49,649 nt of DNA from Microcoleus sp. bin48.metabat.b7b8b9.023 (GTDB lineage Bacteria; Cyanobacteriota; Cyanobacteriia; Cyanobacteriales; Microcoleaceae), in the NCBI RefSeq assembly GCF_013299185.1, contig NZ_JAAFKG010000038.1:1-49649 (forward strand), in the 5' to 3' direction. The notes under the pieces were generated by a model. That model was given only the letters and a program-made list of their open reading frames with translations. It was not told the DNA's origin and made no database searches. Made by a program: the position numbers and the translations under genes. Below are positions 39,804-48,800 of this stretch, piece by piece. Position 1 is the stretch's first letter; each line of letters opens with the position of its first letter.

Positions 39804-40394
39804 ATGTATGAATATCGGAAATTGACTTTAGAACAACGGGTGCAAATTGTTAATGAAAGGTTGGCTAAGGGATATCCTGCTCATTCTCCACCTCATCCAG
39901 TGCGAGATTTTGAATTTTATCATCTTACAGTTAGTTGTTTTGAGCATAAATCTCGGATTAATACTCAGGAACGCCGTCACCAACTTTTAGATTCAATTTT
40001 TGAGAAGTTTATTTCCGATGGTATCGAAATTAATGCTTGGGTAGTTTTACCAAATCATTATCATCTCTTAGTCCATCATGTTAATATGCGACGATTAAGT
40101 ATGCTATTTCGTTCGATTCACGGCCCGTTGGCTCGACAATGGAATAGGGAGGATAATTTTACAGGTAAAGTGTGGTGTTCGTTTAGCGATCGCGCTATTC
40201 GTTCCGAAAGGCATTATTATACAACTATTAATTATATCAATTACAATCCTGTCAAACATGGCTGGGCAAAATCTCCTTATGATTGGTCAGCAAGTAGCGT
40301 ACATTGGTATTTAGAGTATCAAGGAAGAGAGTGGCTAAGAAGTGCATGGACAGAATATCCGGTAAGAGATTATGGAAAAGGATGGGATGATTAA
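39804..40394 (+). CDS. REP-associated tyrosine transposase (RAYT, TnpA_REP)
   Basis: A 196-residue single-domain Y1/HUH transposase. Members of the family recognise and cleave REP palindromes carrying a GTAG-type foot. Seen: FYHLTVSCFEHKSRI, the HUH metal-binding motif NHYHLLVHH, and the C-terminal helix YYTTINYINYNPVKHGW with the likely catalytic tyrosine. The YNPVKHG signature is typical of RAYTs, not of IS200 TnpA. The N-terminus (MYEYRKLTLEQRVQIVNERL) is an added helical segment, and the C-terminus extends with RSAWTEYPVRDYGKGWDD. The gene is intact and sits between two arrays of family-1 REP repeats, the expected context for a RAYT with its substrates. It separates PKS and methyltransferase genes and probably entered the locus later. 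Confidence 0.88.
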   Translation: MYEYRKLTLEQRVQIVNERLAKGYPAHSPPHPVRDFEFYHLTVSCFEHKSRINTQERRHQLLDSIFEKFISDGIEINAWVVLPNHYHLLVHHVNMRRLSMLFRSIHGPLARQWNREDNFTGKVWCSFSDRAIRSERHYYTTINYINYNPVKHGWAKSPYDWSASSVHWYLEYQGREWLRSAWTEYPVRDYGKGWDD

Positions 40395-40572
40395 GGTACG
40401 TAGTTGCGCTTCAGCGCTCTGAGGTACGTAGTTGCGCTTCAGCGCTCTGAGGTACGTAGTTGCGCTTCAGCGCTCTTAGGGCTCGCATCCCAACAACATA
40501 CCAAAGAATTCTTGGGGCTGAAGCCCAACAACATACCAAAGAGCTCTTGGGGCTGAAGCCCAACAACATACC
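40395..40572. repeat. Family-1 REP array downstream of the RAYT gene
   Basis: Three forward units (GGTACGTAGTTGCGCTTCAG, CGCTCT) in 34-bp or so register are followed by three reverse units (GGGGCTGAAGCCCAACAACA, TACC). The array begins with the base after the RAYT stop codon. Forward units have GCGC stems and reverse units GGGC/GCCC stems, so stem bases co-vary. Confidence 0.9.
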
Positions 40573-40595
40573 AAATACTTATAATTGGAGAAATA

Positions 40596-41636
40596 ATGGT
40601 TTTATACACAGAAAATACCCAAGCTGAAAACGAAAAATCATCGTCAGTGTTACTAGAAATGATGTATGGATTTAAAAAATCCCAGGCTCTTTTTGTAGCG
40701 GCTAAACTTGAAATAGCAGATATTCTGAGTGATGGTTCTAAGACTGCTGATGAACTTGCGGAAGCTGCTGGTGTAAATTCTCAGGGTATTTATCACCTGA
40801 TGCGTATGCTGGTAAGTGTTGGTGTGTTTTCTATGGAAGATAATGACAAATTTTGCTTGAATGCTTTGGGCAAGCATCTCTTGACTGGTACTTCTGATTC
40901 TTTACGAGGTACAGTTCTGGCAATGGGTGATGAACTATATCAGGGATGGGGGAATTTATTGTACAGTATAAAGACGGGAGAAACGGCTTTTGAACATACT
41001 TTTAAGATGAGTTTTTATAGCTATTTGACGCAGAATTCTGAGGCGGCTATAAATTTCAATGAGTGGATGAAGGAGACAACAAGGGAGTGGCTGCTTCCGG
41101 TGCTTGAAGCTTATGATTTTTCTGGGTTTAAGATGCTTGTGGATGTTGGAGGGGGCATTGGAACTCTCACGGCTGTTATTCTAAATGCTAATCCCCAAAT
41201 GCAAGCTATTTTGTTCGATCGCGAAGATGTGATTGTGGATGCACCTCAGGTTTTGCACGCGGCTGGAGTTGCAGATAGGTGTCAAGTCGTTGGAGGCAGC
41301 TTTTTTGAGGCGGTGCCGGGTGGTGGGGATCTTTACTTACTCTCTCGTGTGCTCCTCAATTGGGATGATGAGCGTGCTATTACAATTCTTAAAAGTTGCT
41401 ATGAAGCTATGACAGCTAACGATCGCCTGCTGATTGTTGATTTTATGCTGCCTTCAGGCAAAATGTCCCCTTTTATTGGTATGGGTAGCCTAACTTTGTT
41501 TGTGATAGGCGGTACTTTTATGCGGAGGGAAGATGAATTTTATCATTTGCTTTCCTCTGCTGGCTTTAAGGTGACTGATACGATCGCCACAAAAGGCCCT
41601 GCAAGTGCGATCGAGGCTTCAACAGTTGACAGTTGA
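40596..41636 (+). CDS. SAM-dependent O-methyltransferase with dimerisation domain
   Basis: A 346-residue class I methyltransferase of the plant/bacterial O-methyltransferase type. Residues about 15-100 are the winged-helix dimerisation domain (MMYGFKKSQALFVAAKLEIA, then GIYHLMRMLVSVGVF). The Rossmann domain has motif I LVDVGGGIGTLTAVIL (about 180-195), an acidic residue in AILFDRED, GGSFFEAVPGGGDLYLLSRV and LNWDDERAITIL. Related enzymes O-methylate small polyketides and aromatic compounds. An RBS (GGAG) precedes ATG 40596. It follows the NRPS and PKS genes on the same strand, so methylation of their enolic or carboxyl product is a reasonable inference. The final residues are encoded in CAACAGTTGACAGTTGACAG, that is, the stop codon lies inside the heptamer repeat. 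Confidence 0.9.
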   Translation: MVLYTENTQAENEKSSSVLLEMMYGFKKSQALFVAAKLEIADILSDGSKTADELAEAAGVNSQGIYHLMRMLVSVGVFSMEDNDKFCLNALGKHLLTGTSDSLRGTVLAMGDELYQGWGNLLYSIKTGETAFEHTFKMSFYSYLTQNSEAAINFNEWMKETTREWLLPVLEAYDFSGFKMLVDVGGGIGTLTAVILNANPQMQAILFDREDVIVDAPQVLHAAGVADRCQVVGGSFFEAVPGGGDLYLLSRVLLNWDDERAITILKSCYEAMTANDRLLIVDFMLPSGKMSPFIGMGSLTLFVIGGTFMRREDEFYHLLSSAGFKVTDTIATKGPASAIEASTVDS

Positions 41637-41761
41637 CAGTTGACAGTTGACAGTTTAAAAGCTACCTCTACCTAAAAGTCAGAGGATTGGAGTAATGAAT
41701 AGTCTGATTTTAATTTCTACGCCCAAGGGTTGCGACTTTCAACCAATTCTTTCTGGTAATA
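41622..41761 (+). repeat. Dispersed repeat with CAGTTGA heptamers (copy 2)
   Basis: It matches 22867-23000: heptamer run, then CTACCTCTACCTAAAAG, AGAGGATTGGAGTAATGAAT, AGTCTGATTTTAATTTCT and TTTCAACCAATTCTTTCTGG. The heptamer number differs (about five here). It overlaps the 3' end of the methyltransferase gene and supplies its stop codon. Confidence 0.8.
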
Positions 41762-41864
41762 TTCAATCCTAGTTAGCTACTCCTGTGAGGATTGAGTGGT
41801 TGAGACCGCTTGCGGACAAATGAAATGGGTAATTGATGGGAGATGATTTGAGTGCGGACTTCCT

Positions 41865-42641
41865 TCAGTCTTGTTGGGTAGAAAACTGGCGGGCGCCGAT
41901 CGCAGAAAAGGCGATCGCAGCCACCAACAAAACAGGTACGCTGTACCAAGGAAACTTGCCGATATCGTAGGCAGCAGCCCTCAATCCAATGCTGGCATAA
42001 GTTAACGGTAACAGATAAACTATGCCTTTTAGGGCGATCGGTAGCGACGTGGGATCGAAAAAAGTCGCACCTAAAAATGACATCGGAGTTATCAGAAAAT
42101 TGTTGTACAATCCGACTGATTCGAGAGATTTTACGTTTAAACCCACTATCACTCCCAGGCCCGCAAATACAGCGGAGTTGAGAATTATCACTAACAAAAA
42201 TAGCGGATGCAAAAATACTAGCTTTTGAGTAAACACAACTGCTACTAAAATCACGGAAACCGAAGTTAGCAGTCCCCGCAGTATTCCGGCTAGCATTTTG
42301 CCTGCGTGCAAAGCTAGGGGGTGTACCGGCAGCAGTAGCAATTCCTCAAATGTTTTACTAAAAAGGCGTTCGCCACAAATAGAAAATACTGCGCCTGTAA
42401 AACTTACTGTCATCGATGAAAGTGCAACCATTCCCGGCAGCATGAATTCTAGATAATTGCCACCAATTGCCGGTTTAGGCATGGAACTGCCCAATCCGAA
42501 ACCAAAAGCTAGAATGTAAATTAATGGGGATGTTAAACCAGCAGCGGCAATTGGCAGGATTCGGACTCGCAAATCTAGCCATTCTCCCCAAAACACGGTC
42601 ATTGTGTCTGTTAGTAGAGTTTTAATTGAGGTTTGTTTCAT
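41865..42641 (-). CDS. ABC-2 type transporter permease
   Basis: A 258-residue integral membrane protein with about six hydrophobic segments, for example ILPIAAAGLTSPLIYILAFG, MVALSSMTVSFTGAVFSI, PLFLLVIILNSAVFAGLGVIVG and a final VPVLLVAAIAFSAIGA. The pattern LEFMLPGMVALSSM...TFEELLLLPVHPLAL...AGILRGLLTS is that of ABC-2 permeases such as those for polyketide or polysaccharide export. No ATP-binding subunit is adjacent, so a partner must be encoded elsewhere. It is convergent with the methyltransferase gene. A role in exporting the NRPS-PKS product is possible but rests only on position. Confidence 0.88.
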   Translation of the reverse strand: MKQTSIKTLLTDTMTVFWGEWLDLRVRILPIAAAGLTSPLIYILAFGFGLGSSMPKPAIGGNYLEFMLPGMVALSSMTVSFTGAVFSICGERLFSKTFEELLLLPVHPLALHAGKMLAGILRGLLTSVSVILVAVVFTQKLVFLHPLFLLVIILNSAVFAGLGVIVGLNVKSLESVGLYNNFLITPMSFLGATFFDPTSLPIALKGIVYLLPLTYASIGLRAAAYDIGKFPWYSVPVLLVAAIAFSAIGARQFSTQQD

Positions 42642-42654
42642 GGTTGGGCGAGTT

Positions 42655-42688
42655 AAACAGTTGACAGTTGACAGTTGACAGTTGACAG
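42655..42688. repeat. TTGACAG heptamer tandem repeat
   Basis: Four to five copies of TTGACAG lie 14 bp upstream of the permease gene start. The same heptamer opens the dispersed repeats at 22873 and 41622. Confidence 0.75.
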
Positions 42689-42842
42689 CGAAGTGATAAG
42701 AACGGAGATTTAAACTCCGTTCTTATCACAATCTGCCGACCTGAGTAAAGGCTTCAAACCCCGGCTATTCGGTGATTTGCAGAATTGATATCGAGTCCTG
42801 TCAATTAACGGGAATAAATATTATATCATGTCCGATCGAATG

Positions 42843-43306
42843 ATCGTACTAAGATTGGTTTGTAGTGAGGACTTTAGTCCGCATTTGGAGAGGACTAAAG
42901 TCCTCACTACAAACCTTTTGTATTGCGGGTAATTGAGCGGACACGATTTTACATCTCGATCATTATCAGGTTAAGCTGCCAAATAATCGAGGCTGCTGCA
43001 CTGTTCTAACGATCGTACTAAGATTGGTTTGTAGTGAGGACTTTAGTCCGTGCGGGTAATTGAGCGGACACGATTTTACATCTCGATCATTATCAGGTTA
43101 AGCTGCCAAATAATCGAGGCTGCTGCACTGTTCTAACGATCGTACTAAGATTGGTTTGTAGTGAGGACTTTAGTCCGGATTTGGAGAGGACTAAAGTCCT
43201 CACTACAAACCTTTTGTATTGCGGGTAATTGAGCGGACACGATTTTACATCTCGATCATTATCAGGTTAAATTGCCAAATAATCAAGGCGGCTGCACTGT
43301 TCTAAT
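42843..43306. repeat. Triplicated module carrying the 3' tail of the HAD gene
   Basis: Three direct repeats start with GATCGTACTAAGATTGG at 42843, 43011 and 43139, of 168, 128 and 168 bp. Each contains one or two family-2 REP palindromes, GCGGGTAATTGAGCGGACAC, and a 39-bp copy of the last codons and stop of the HAD hydrolase gene. Unit 2 lacks about 40 bp, which is the second REP. The third unit merges with the real gene end. Confidence 0.9.
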
Positions 43307-43986
43307 TTCGTTTCTGTTAAAGGCAATTTGTCTGTTGCTACTTTTTCCTGTTCTCTGTTCAACCAAATTGCTTTTAAGCCTGCGGATTTGGCACCGCAAT
43401 AATCGGCTTTGAAGCTGTCGCCGATATGCCAGACGTTCTCGGCTGTGCAGTTGTGTTTTTGTAAAGCTGCGGTGAAAATTTCCGCCTGGGGTTTGGCTGC
43501 ACCAACTTCGGTGGAAATTGTGACTGATGTGAAATATTCTGCTAAATTGAGGGCTTTTAATACTGGATAAAGTCGCGAATCGAAATTCGAGACTACTGCT
43601 AATTCGATTCCTTGTTGCTGCCATTTATTTAATGCTGGGAATACGTCGGGATAGACGAACCAAGGTTCGGGGGTGGCAAAATGAGCGTAGAGTTCGGCAA
43701 AAAATTTGGGAAAGTCTGAAAATTGATTGAAAACGCCTGCTATTTGAAAAGCTTTTGCCGAAACTGCTAGCCACCACTCAAATTCTAGTTGGGGAATTTT
43801 TGCTGCTTCGATTCCTGGAAATGTCATCGGATTTGCTGAGGCGAAGCTTTGGTAAAATGCTGTATTTAAGTCTTTACTATTAACTGTTACTCCGAAGTTT
43901 TTGGCTAGTTTTGCGTAGACTTCGCCGACGCTACCGCGAACGTAAAATAGTGTGCCTGCTGCATCTAAAAAGATAATTTTTGTCAT
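43267..43986 (-). CDS. HAD-superfamily (IA) hydrolase
   Basis: A 239-residue haloacid-dehalogenase-type phosphohydrolase. Motif I is IIFLDAAGTLFYVRGSVGEVY; the nucleophile Asp is present but the second Asp is Ala, as in the DREG-2/HDHD3-like branch. Motif II Ser is in AVVSNFDSRL, the lysine motif is GAAKPQAEIF, and motif IV is HIGDSFKADYCGAKSAGLKAIWL. The cap domain lies between about 15 and 95. The lack of the second acidic residue may alter phosphomonoester turnover; the substrate is unknown. The gene's final 39 bp are duplicated twice downstream. No operon partner: upstream is a MITE-like element. Confidence 0.88.
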   Translation of the reverse strand: MTKIIFLDAAGTLFYVRGSVGEVYAKLAKNFGVTVNSKDLNTAFYQSFASANPMTFPGIEAAKIPQLEFEWWLAVSAKAFQIAGVFNQFSDFPKFFAELYAHFATPEPWFVYPDVFPALNKWQQQGIELAVVSNFDSRLYPVLKALNLAEYFTSVTISTEVGAAKPQAEIFTAALQKHNCTAENVWHIGDSFKADYCGAKSAGLKAIWLNREQEKVATDKLPLTETKLEQCSRLDYLAI

Positions 43987-44024
43987 TGGTTAGAATAAAT
44001 TTGAAAACGAGTAATAGAATACCG

Positions 44025-44167
44025 GGCGAATAGAATTCGCGTCTACACAAACAAAACCTGCCTCCGCAGGTTGAAGAATCAGAATAAGACTGGGCGAAGG
44101 TCATTAAGTTATTTTTTTCAGTCCGCGGAGGCGGACATAGTTTGTGTAGACGCGAATTCTATTCGCC
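44025..44167. mobile_element. MITE-like element with perfect 28-bp inverted repeats
   Basis: The arms 44025-44052 and 44140-44167 are perfect reverse complements. The outer half of each arm is itself a hairpin (GCGAATAGAATTCGC), and the interior has a second pair of GC-rich hairpins (CCTGCCTCCGCAGG; GTCCGCGGAGGCGGAC). A related copy lies at 48929-49056. Confidence 0.82.
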
Positions 44168-44176
44168 GTCTTATCT

Positions 44177-44281
44177 ATAGCCTTTCTCAAAAAGATGAGG
44201 TATAACTGACAGCTTACATAACCATTTAAATCAAGAGGGCCCAAGCCCAACAACGTACCTCATCTTTCTGATAACCGCTAT
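44177..44281. mobile_element. MITE-like repeat containing a family-1 REP (copy 2)
   Basis: Terminal inverted repeats of about 26 bp (ATAGC...AAGATGAGGTA on the left, TACCTCATCTTTCTGATAAC then CGCTAT on the right), 4-5 mismatches, enclose a family-1 REP unit. It abuts the stop codon of the NDH-2 gene and is related to 5024-5128. Confidence 0.65.
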
Positions 44282-44282
44282 A

Positions 44283-45476
44283 TTACTTTTTCAGCAACTC
44301 CTGAATCGGCTTGCTAATCCAGTTGAAACCAACTTTTAGTTGGTGGTCAAATGTTGGCATTCGATAGAGGTAGGCTAGGCGGCGAGCAATGTGTGCTAGT
44401 TGTCCGTCGAGTTTGATTCCTAAACCTGTCAGGGTGGCTTCGTCTATTCCTAATGTCATCATTTCTCCTAGCGGCTGGTACCGGAAAGGTAGTAATGGTC
44501 GATCGCTCAACGAGGCCCATATGTTCCAGGCGGTGTAGTCAGCTTGTTGGAATGCTGTTTGCGCTGTGGATGGGATTTTTTGACCTGTTGCGTCGTGACA
44601 TTCGGCTAAGTCTCCCAAGGCAAATATGTCTGGATGGTCGATGATTTGCATCTGGGAGTTAACTATTAATTGACCGCGGTGGTTTTGTTTCAGGGGGAGC
44701 GATCGCACTGCTTGACTAACTTGGGTTCCTACTGTCCACAATACTATGTCTACGGGAAGAACATCTAATTGTCCTTTGTAGAGCAAGGATATGGTGTGGG
44801 ATTCGATCGCCTCTACTGCTGTTTCTAAGTCGATCCAGACTTTGCGTTTTTCTAATGCTTTGTTGGCGGCTTCGCGGTTGAACTCGGGTGATGTCCGCAA
44901 AATCGTGTCGCCTTGCTCGATTAATCGGACGCGACCTTTGTCTCCGAGTCGATCGGCTAATTTACAAGCTAATTCTACTCCCGAATAACCGGCGCCGACG
45001 ATCGCAATCCTAATTTTGTCGGGGTTGCTAGCTTCGAGAAACCGCAGTCTTTCTTCCAAGCGGTAGGCGTCGTCGAGGCTGCGGAAGGAATAAGCGTATT
45101 CAACGGCTCCTTTTACCATATCTAGGGGTGTTTCGCCACCTAAAGCTAATACTAGGCGATCGCACGGAATTTCTGGCCCGTCGTGCAACTGCACTCGCTT
45201 GGACTCCACGTCGATGCCGGAGACTGTGCCTTGACAAAAGCGCACGCCTGTGTTTTGTAGGAGTTCGGCAAAGGGCGGGGCGATTTCCCAGGTTTGGAGT
45301 TCGCCGGTGAGGAGCTCGTAGAGTAGGGGAACGAACAGGAAGCGATCGCGACGGTCAACTAGGACTATTTCGGGTTTTTCGGTTTTGGAGAAGGGTAACT
45401 GACTCAAGCGGAGGGCTGTGTGGAGTCCGCCGAAGCCTCCGCCGAGAATGCAAATCCGGGGTTGTTGTTGAGTCAT
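44283..45476 (-). CDS. Type II NAD(P)H dehydrogenase, NdbB-like
   Basis: A 397-residue FAD-dependent oxidoreductase that passes electrons from NAD(P)H to a quinone at the membrane without pumping protons. The FAD site is ICILGGGFGGLHTALRL, the NAD(P) site IAIVGAGYSGVELACKL, and the second FAD motif HPDIFALGDLAE followed by TAQTAFQQADYTAWN. No transmembrane helix is present, but an amphipathic C-terminal tail (LAYLYRMPTFDHQLKVGFNW) is typical. Among cyanobacterial NDH-2 it most resembles the NdbB group, where demethylphylloquinone reductase activity has been reported; that subgroup call is from memory. I chose ATG 45476 because MTQQQPRICILGGG starts at the FAD motif; an in-frame ATG at 45614 adds 46 atypical residues. 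It is divergent from the sensor kinase gene. Confidence 0.9.
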   Translation of the reverse strand: MTQQQPRICILGGGFGGLHTALRLSQLPFSKTEKPEIVLVDRRDRFLFVPLLYELLTGELQTWEIAPPFAELLQNTGVRFCQGTVSGIDVESKRVQLHDGPEIPCDRLVLALGGETPLDMVKGAVEYAYSFRSLDDAYRLEERLRFLEASNPDKIRIAIVGAGYSGVELACKLADRLGDKGRVRLIEQGDTILRTSPEFNREAANKALEKRKVWIDLETAVEAIESHTISLLYKGQLDVLPVDIVLWTVGTQVSQAVRSLPLKQNHRGQLIVNSQMQIIDHPDIFALGDLAECHDATGQKIPSTAQTAFQQADYTAWNIWASLSDRPLLPFRYQPLGEMMTLGIDEATLTGLGIKLDGQLAHIARRLAYLYRMPTFDHQLKVGFNWISKPIQELLKK

Positions 45477-45834
45477 GGTTTTTGTTTGAGGGCGATCGGT
45501 AGCAAGGCAACTTATCTTATTGTAACGAGAGTGGAGGATTGGGGGAGCGGGAGAGTCGGGGATTGCAGGATTGGGGGAGTTGGAGAATTGGAAAAATTTT
45601 CCCCGAACATCCATCCGTTACATCCGTTATACAATCCCTTGCCGAACTGCCTTCTGCCTTCTACATAATATCCTTGATTAGCTCTGCCTATTAGTCGCCC
45701 TCAAATTTTTTGAATGTTCGGACAAGTAATTTTGTACTATATTAGTTGATAGCGTATTATTTCGCCAATTAAATTCACTTTTTATATAGGCATCTACTCT
45801 AACACTTGCCCCCGCAGTCACAAGTGAAAAAATC

Positions 45835-48800
45835 ATGCAAATTTCCTCGAATTCTTCTAAATTTAAGAATGGCGATCGCCATAACGAAGACAGCTCATCT
45901 TTGTTAAGCAGCGAAGAACGATATAAAAATTTAGTAGCTAATATTCCCGGTGCTGTATACCGCTGCAACTGCGACTGGACGGGGCCCGACGGCGAATTAA
46001 TACGGACAATGGCGTTTTTGAGCGAGGCTGTTCAAGAAATATCTGGCTATCCATCCTCTGATTTTATCAACGATCGCGTCCGTTCTTTTGCGAGCATTAT
46101 CCATCCTCAAGACCGAAAAAACATGGAGGATGCTCTCAAAAAAAGTGTAGCAACTAGAACTCCGTATATCCTGGAATACCGCATTTTCCGGGCTGACGGC
46201 GAAATTAGCTGGGTTTACGAAAAAGGACAAGCTGTTTGTGGCGAGGGGGATGAGGCTAGAGAAAGACAAGAGGAACAAGAAGAAATTGAGGAATTTTTGT
46301 CGGGTGTAGTTTCGTCGGTTTCGCCGATCGCAAATTCTCCGTATCAGGTTGTCTATCTCGACGGAGTGATTTTGGATATTACTGAGCGCAAGCGCGCTGA
46401 GGAAAAGCTGCGAAACACTCAAGATTTTCTGAATGCGGTACTGCAAAATCTGCCGGTTAGCGTCTTTATTAAAGATGCGGTGGAAAAAAGATTTATTTAT
46501 TGGAATACTGCTAGCGAAGAATTGTTTGGCTATTCGAGCGACGAAGTGCTGGGAAATAATGCTGCTGACTTGTTGGAAGCCGATCAGGCAAATTATTTCC
46601 AAGCACAAGATATAGAAGTATTTGCCACGGGAAAAGAGGTTGATATACCAGAAGAAATCATCCAACTTCCGCACCGGGGAAAACGGATTTTGCACACAAA
46701 AAAAGTTCCTTTGTTTGACGCAGATGGCTCGCCTAAGTACATTCTGGGTATTTCTCAAGATATTACCGAAAGCAAAAAAACTGAAACAGAATTGTCGCGC
46801 TTGGCGATCGTGGCTCAAAAAACGCAAAATGGTGTGATTATTACTGATGCTCAAGGCTGCATTGAATGGGTGAATGAAGCATTTACTCGGATTAGCGGTT
46901 ACGTGTTAGAAGAAATGCTGGGAAAAAAACCGGGTGATGTGCTGCAAGGCCCTCAAACAGATCCGTTAACTATTGCTGAACTGCGATCGGCTTTGGATAC
47001 AGGCGAGCCGTTTAATCAGGAAATTTACAATTACAGGAAGGATGGAAAGGGTTATTGGGTGGCGCTTTCGATCGCCCCAATTTATCGAGAAACCGGGGAA
47101 CTTGAAGGTTTTATTGCGGTGGAAACTGATATTACCGATCGCAAACAAGCTACTGAATCTGTCAGGGAAAGCGAGAGTTATTACCGCTGCATCGTCGAAA
47201 CTGCTTCGGAGGGCGTTTGGATGTTTGACGCCGACAGCAGCACGACTTTTGCGAACGGTCGGATGGCCGAAATGCTGGGGTATACTGTGGAGGAAATGCT
47301 GGGGCGATCGCTATTTGAGTTTATCGATGACGAGGCTCGGGAAATAGCCGAAAGTTATGTAGAGCGCAGGCGGCAAGGCATTCGCGAACGCCACGATTTT
47401 CAGTTTACCCGCAAAGATGGCTCTCACTTGTGGGCGATCGTCTCAGCGACACCAATGTTCGACGCTGAGGGCGAATTTGCCGGGGTTTTGCGGATGATTA
47501 CCGATATTAGCGATCGCAAACAAGCCGAAGCAGAATTGCGCCAAACTCTCCAAGAATTAGAATTTGAAAAATTTGCCTTAGATCAATCGGCAATTGTCTC
47601 AAATACCAACGAATTCGGCGTTATTACCTACGTCAACGATCAATTCTGCGAACTGTTTAAATATTCTCGGGAAGAATTGAACGGCAAAACCCACAAACTT
47701 GTCAATTCCGGCTATCACCCAACTGATTTTTTCAAGCAGCTTTGGTCAACAATCCGCCAGGGAAATGTTTGGCGGGGAGAAATGAAAAATCAAGCTAAAG
47801 ACGGCAGATTATTCTGGTTGGATACTACGATTGTACCTTTCTTAAATTCTCGGGGAGAACCCCATCAATATGTAGCAATTCGCAAAAATATTACCGATCG
47901 CAAACAAGCCGAAGAAGCAGTGCGGCTTTCCGAAAGTCAATTGAGGACTAAAAATGAAGAATTAGCGAAAGCCCTGCGGGACGTGCATAAAACTCAAAGC
48001 ATGATGGTTCAAAATGAAAAAATGGTAAGTTTGGGGCAATTAGTAGCTGGCGTCGCTCACGAAATCAACAATCCAGTTAGCTTCATTTACGGCAACGTCA
48101 TGCACGCTGACGATTACTTTCAAGACTTGCTAAAAATGCTGAAACTTTACCAGTGCGAATACCCGGAACCAACAGAGGCAATTCGAGAAGAAATAGATGA
48201 TATAGATTTGAAATTTCTGCTCAAAGATTTGCCAAAGCTATTAAGTTCAATGAAAATGGGAGCCGAGCGAATTCGCCAGATTGTGCTGTCACTGAAGAAT
48301 TTCTCGCGATTGGATGAAGCAGAACAAAAACAGGTGGACATTCACGAAGGGATTGACAGCACTTTGTTGATTTTGCAGCACAGGTTGAAAGAAACAGCAG
48401 GACATCCGAAAATTACGCTGGTTAAAGAGTTCGGCAATTTGCCCCGCTTACAGTGTTATGCAGGACAGTTGAATCAGGTATTTATGAATATTATTGGCAA
48501 TGCAATTGATGCTTTGGAAGAGGCAATGGAAACCGGAAAGTGGGGCGACGGGGAACAGGCGTTTATTCCTTCTTGTCCTTCGCCGACGCTGCGGATTTGT
48601 ACTGAGGTAAAATACGAACAGGCTGCTGTTTGTGCTGATTCTATTCGCCGTCCTGCTTATATTGTGATTCGGATTGCTGACAACGGGCCGGGGATTCCGA
48701 TAGATGTTCATGAAAGGCTGTTCGATCCGTTTTTTACTACGAAAGAACCGGGGAAAGGTACTGGTTTGGGGCTGTCTATCAGTTATCAAATTGTGGTGGA

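Noticed and set aside
39596..40572. CRISPR arrays
   Set aside because: The repeated units are contiguous, in mixed orientation and vary in stem sequence, with no unique spacers and no cas genes. They are REP arrays.
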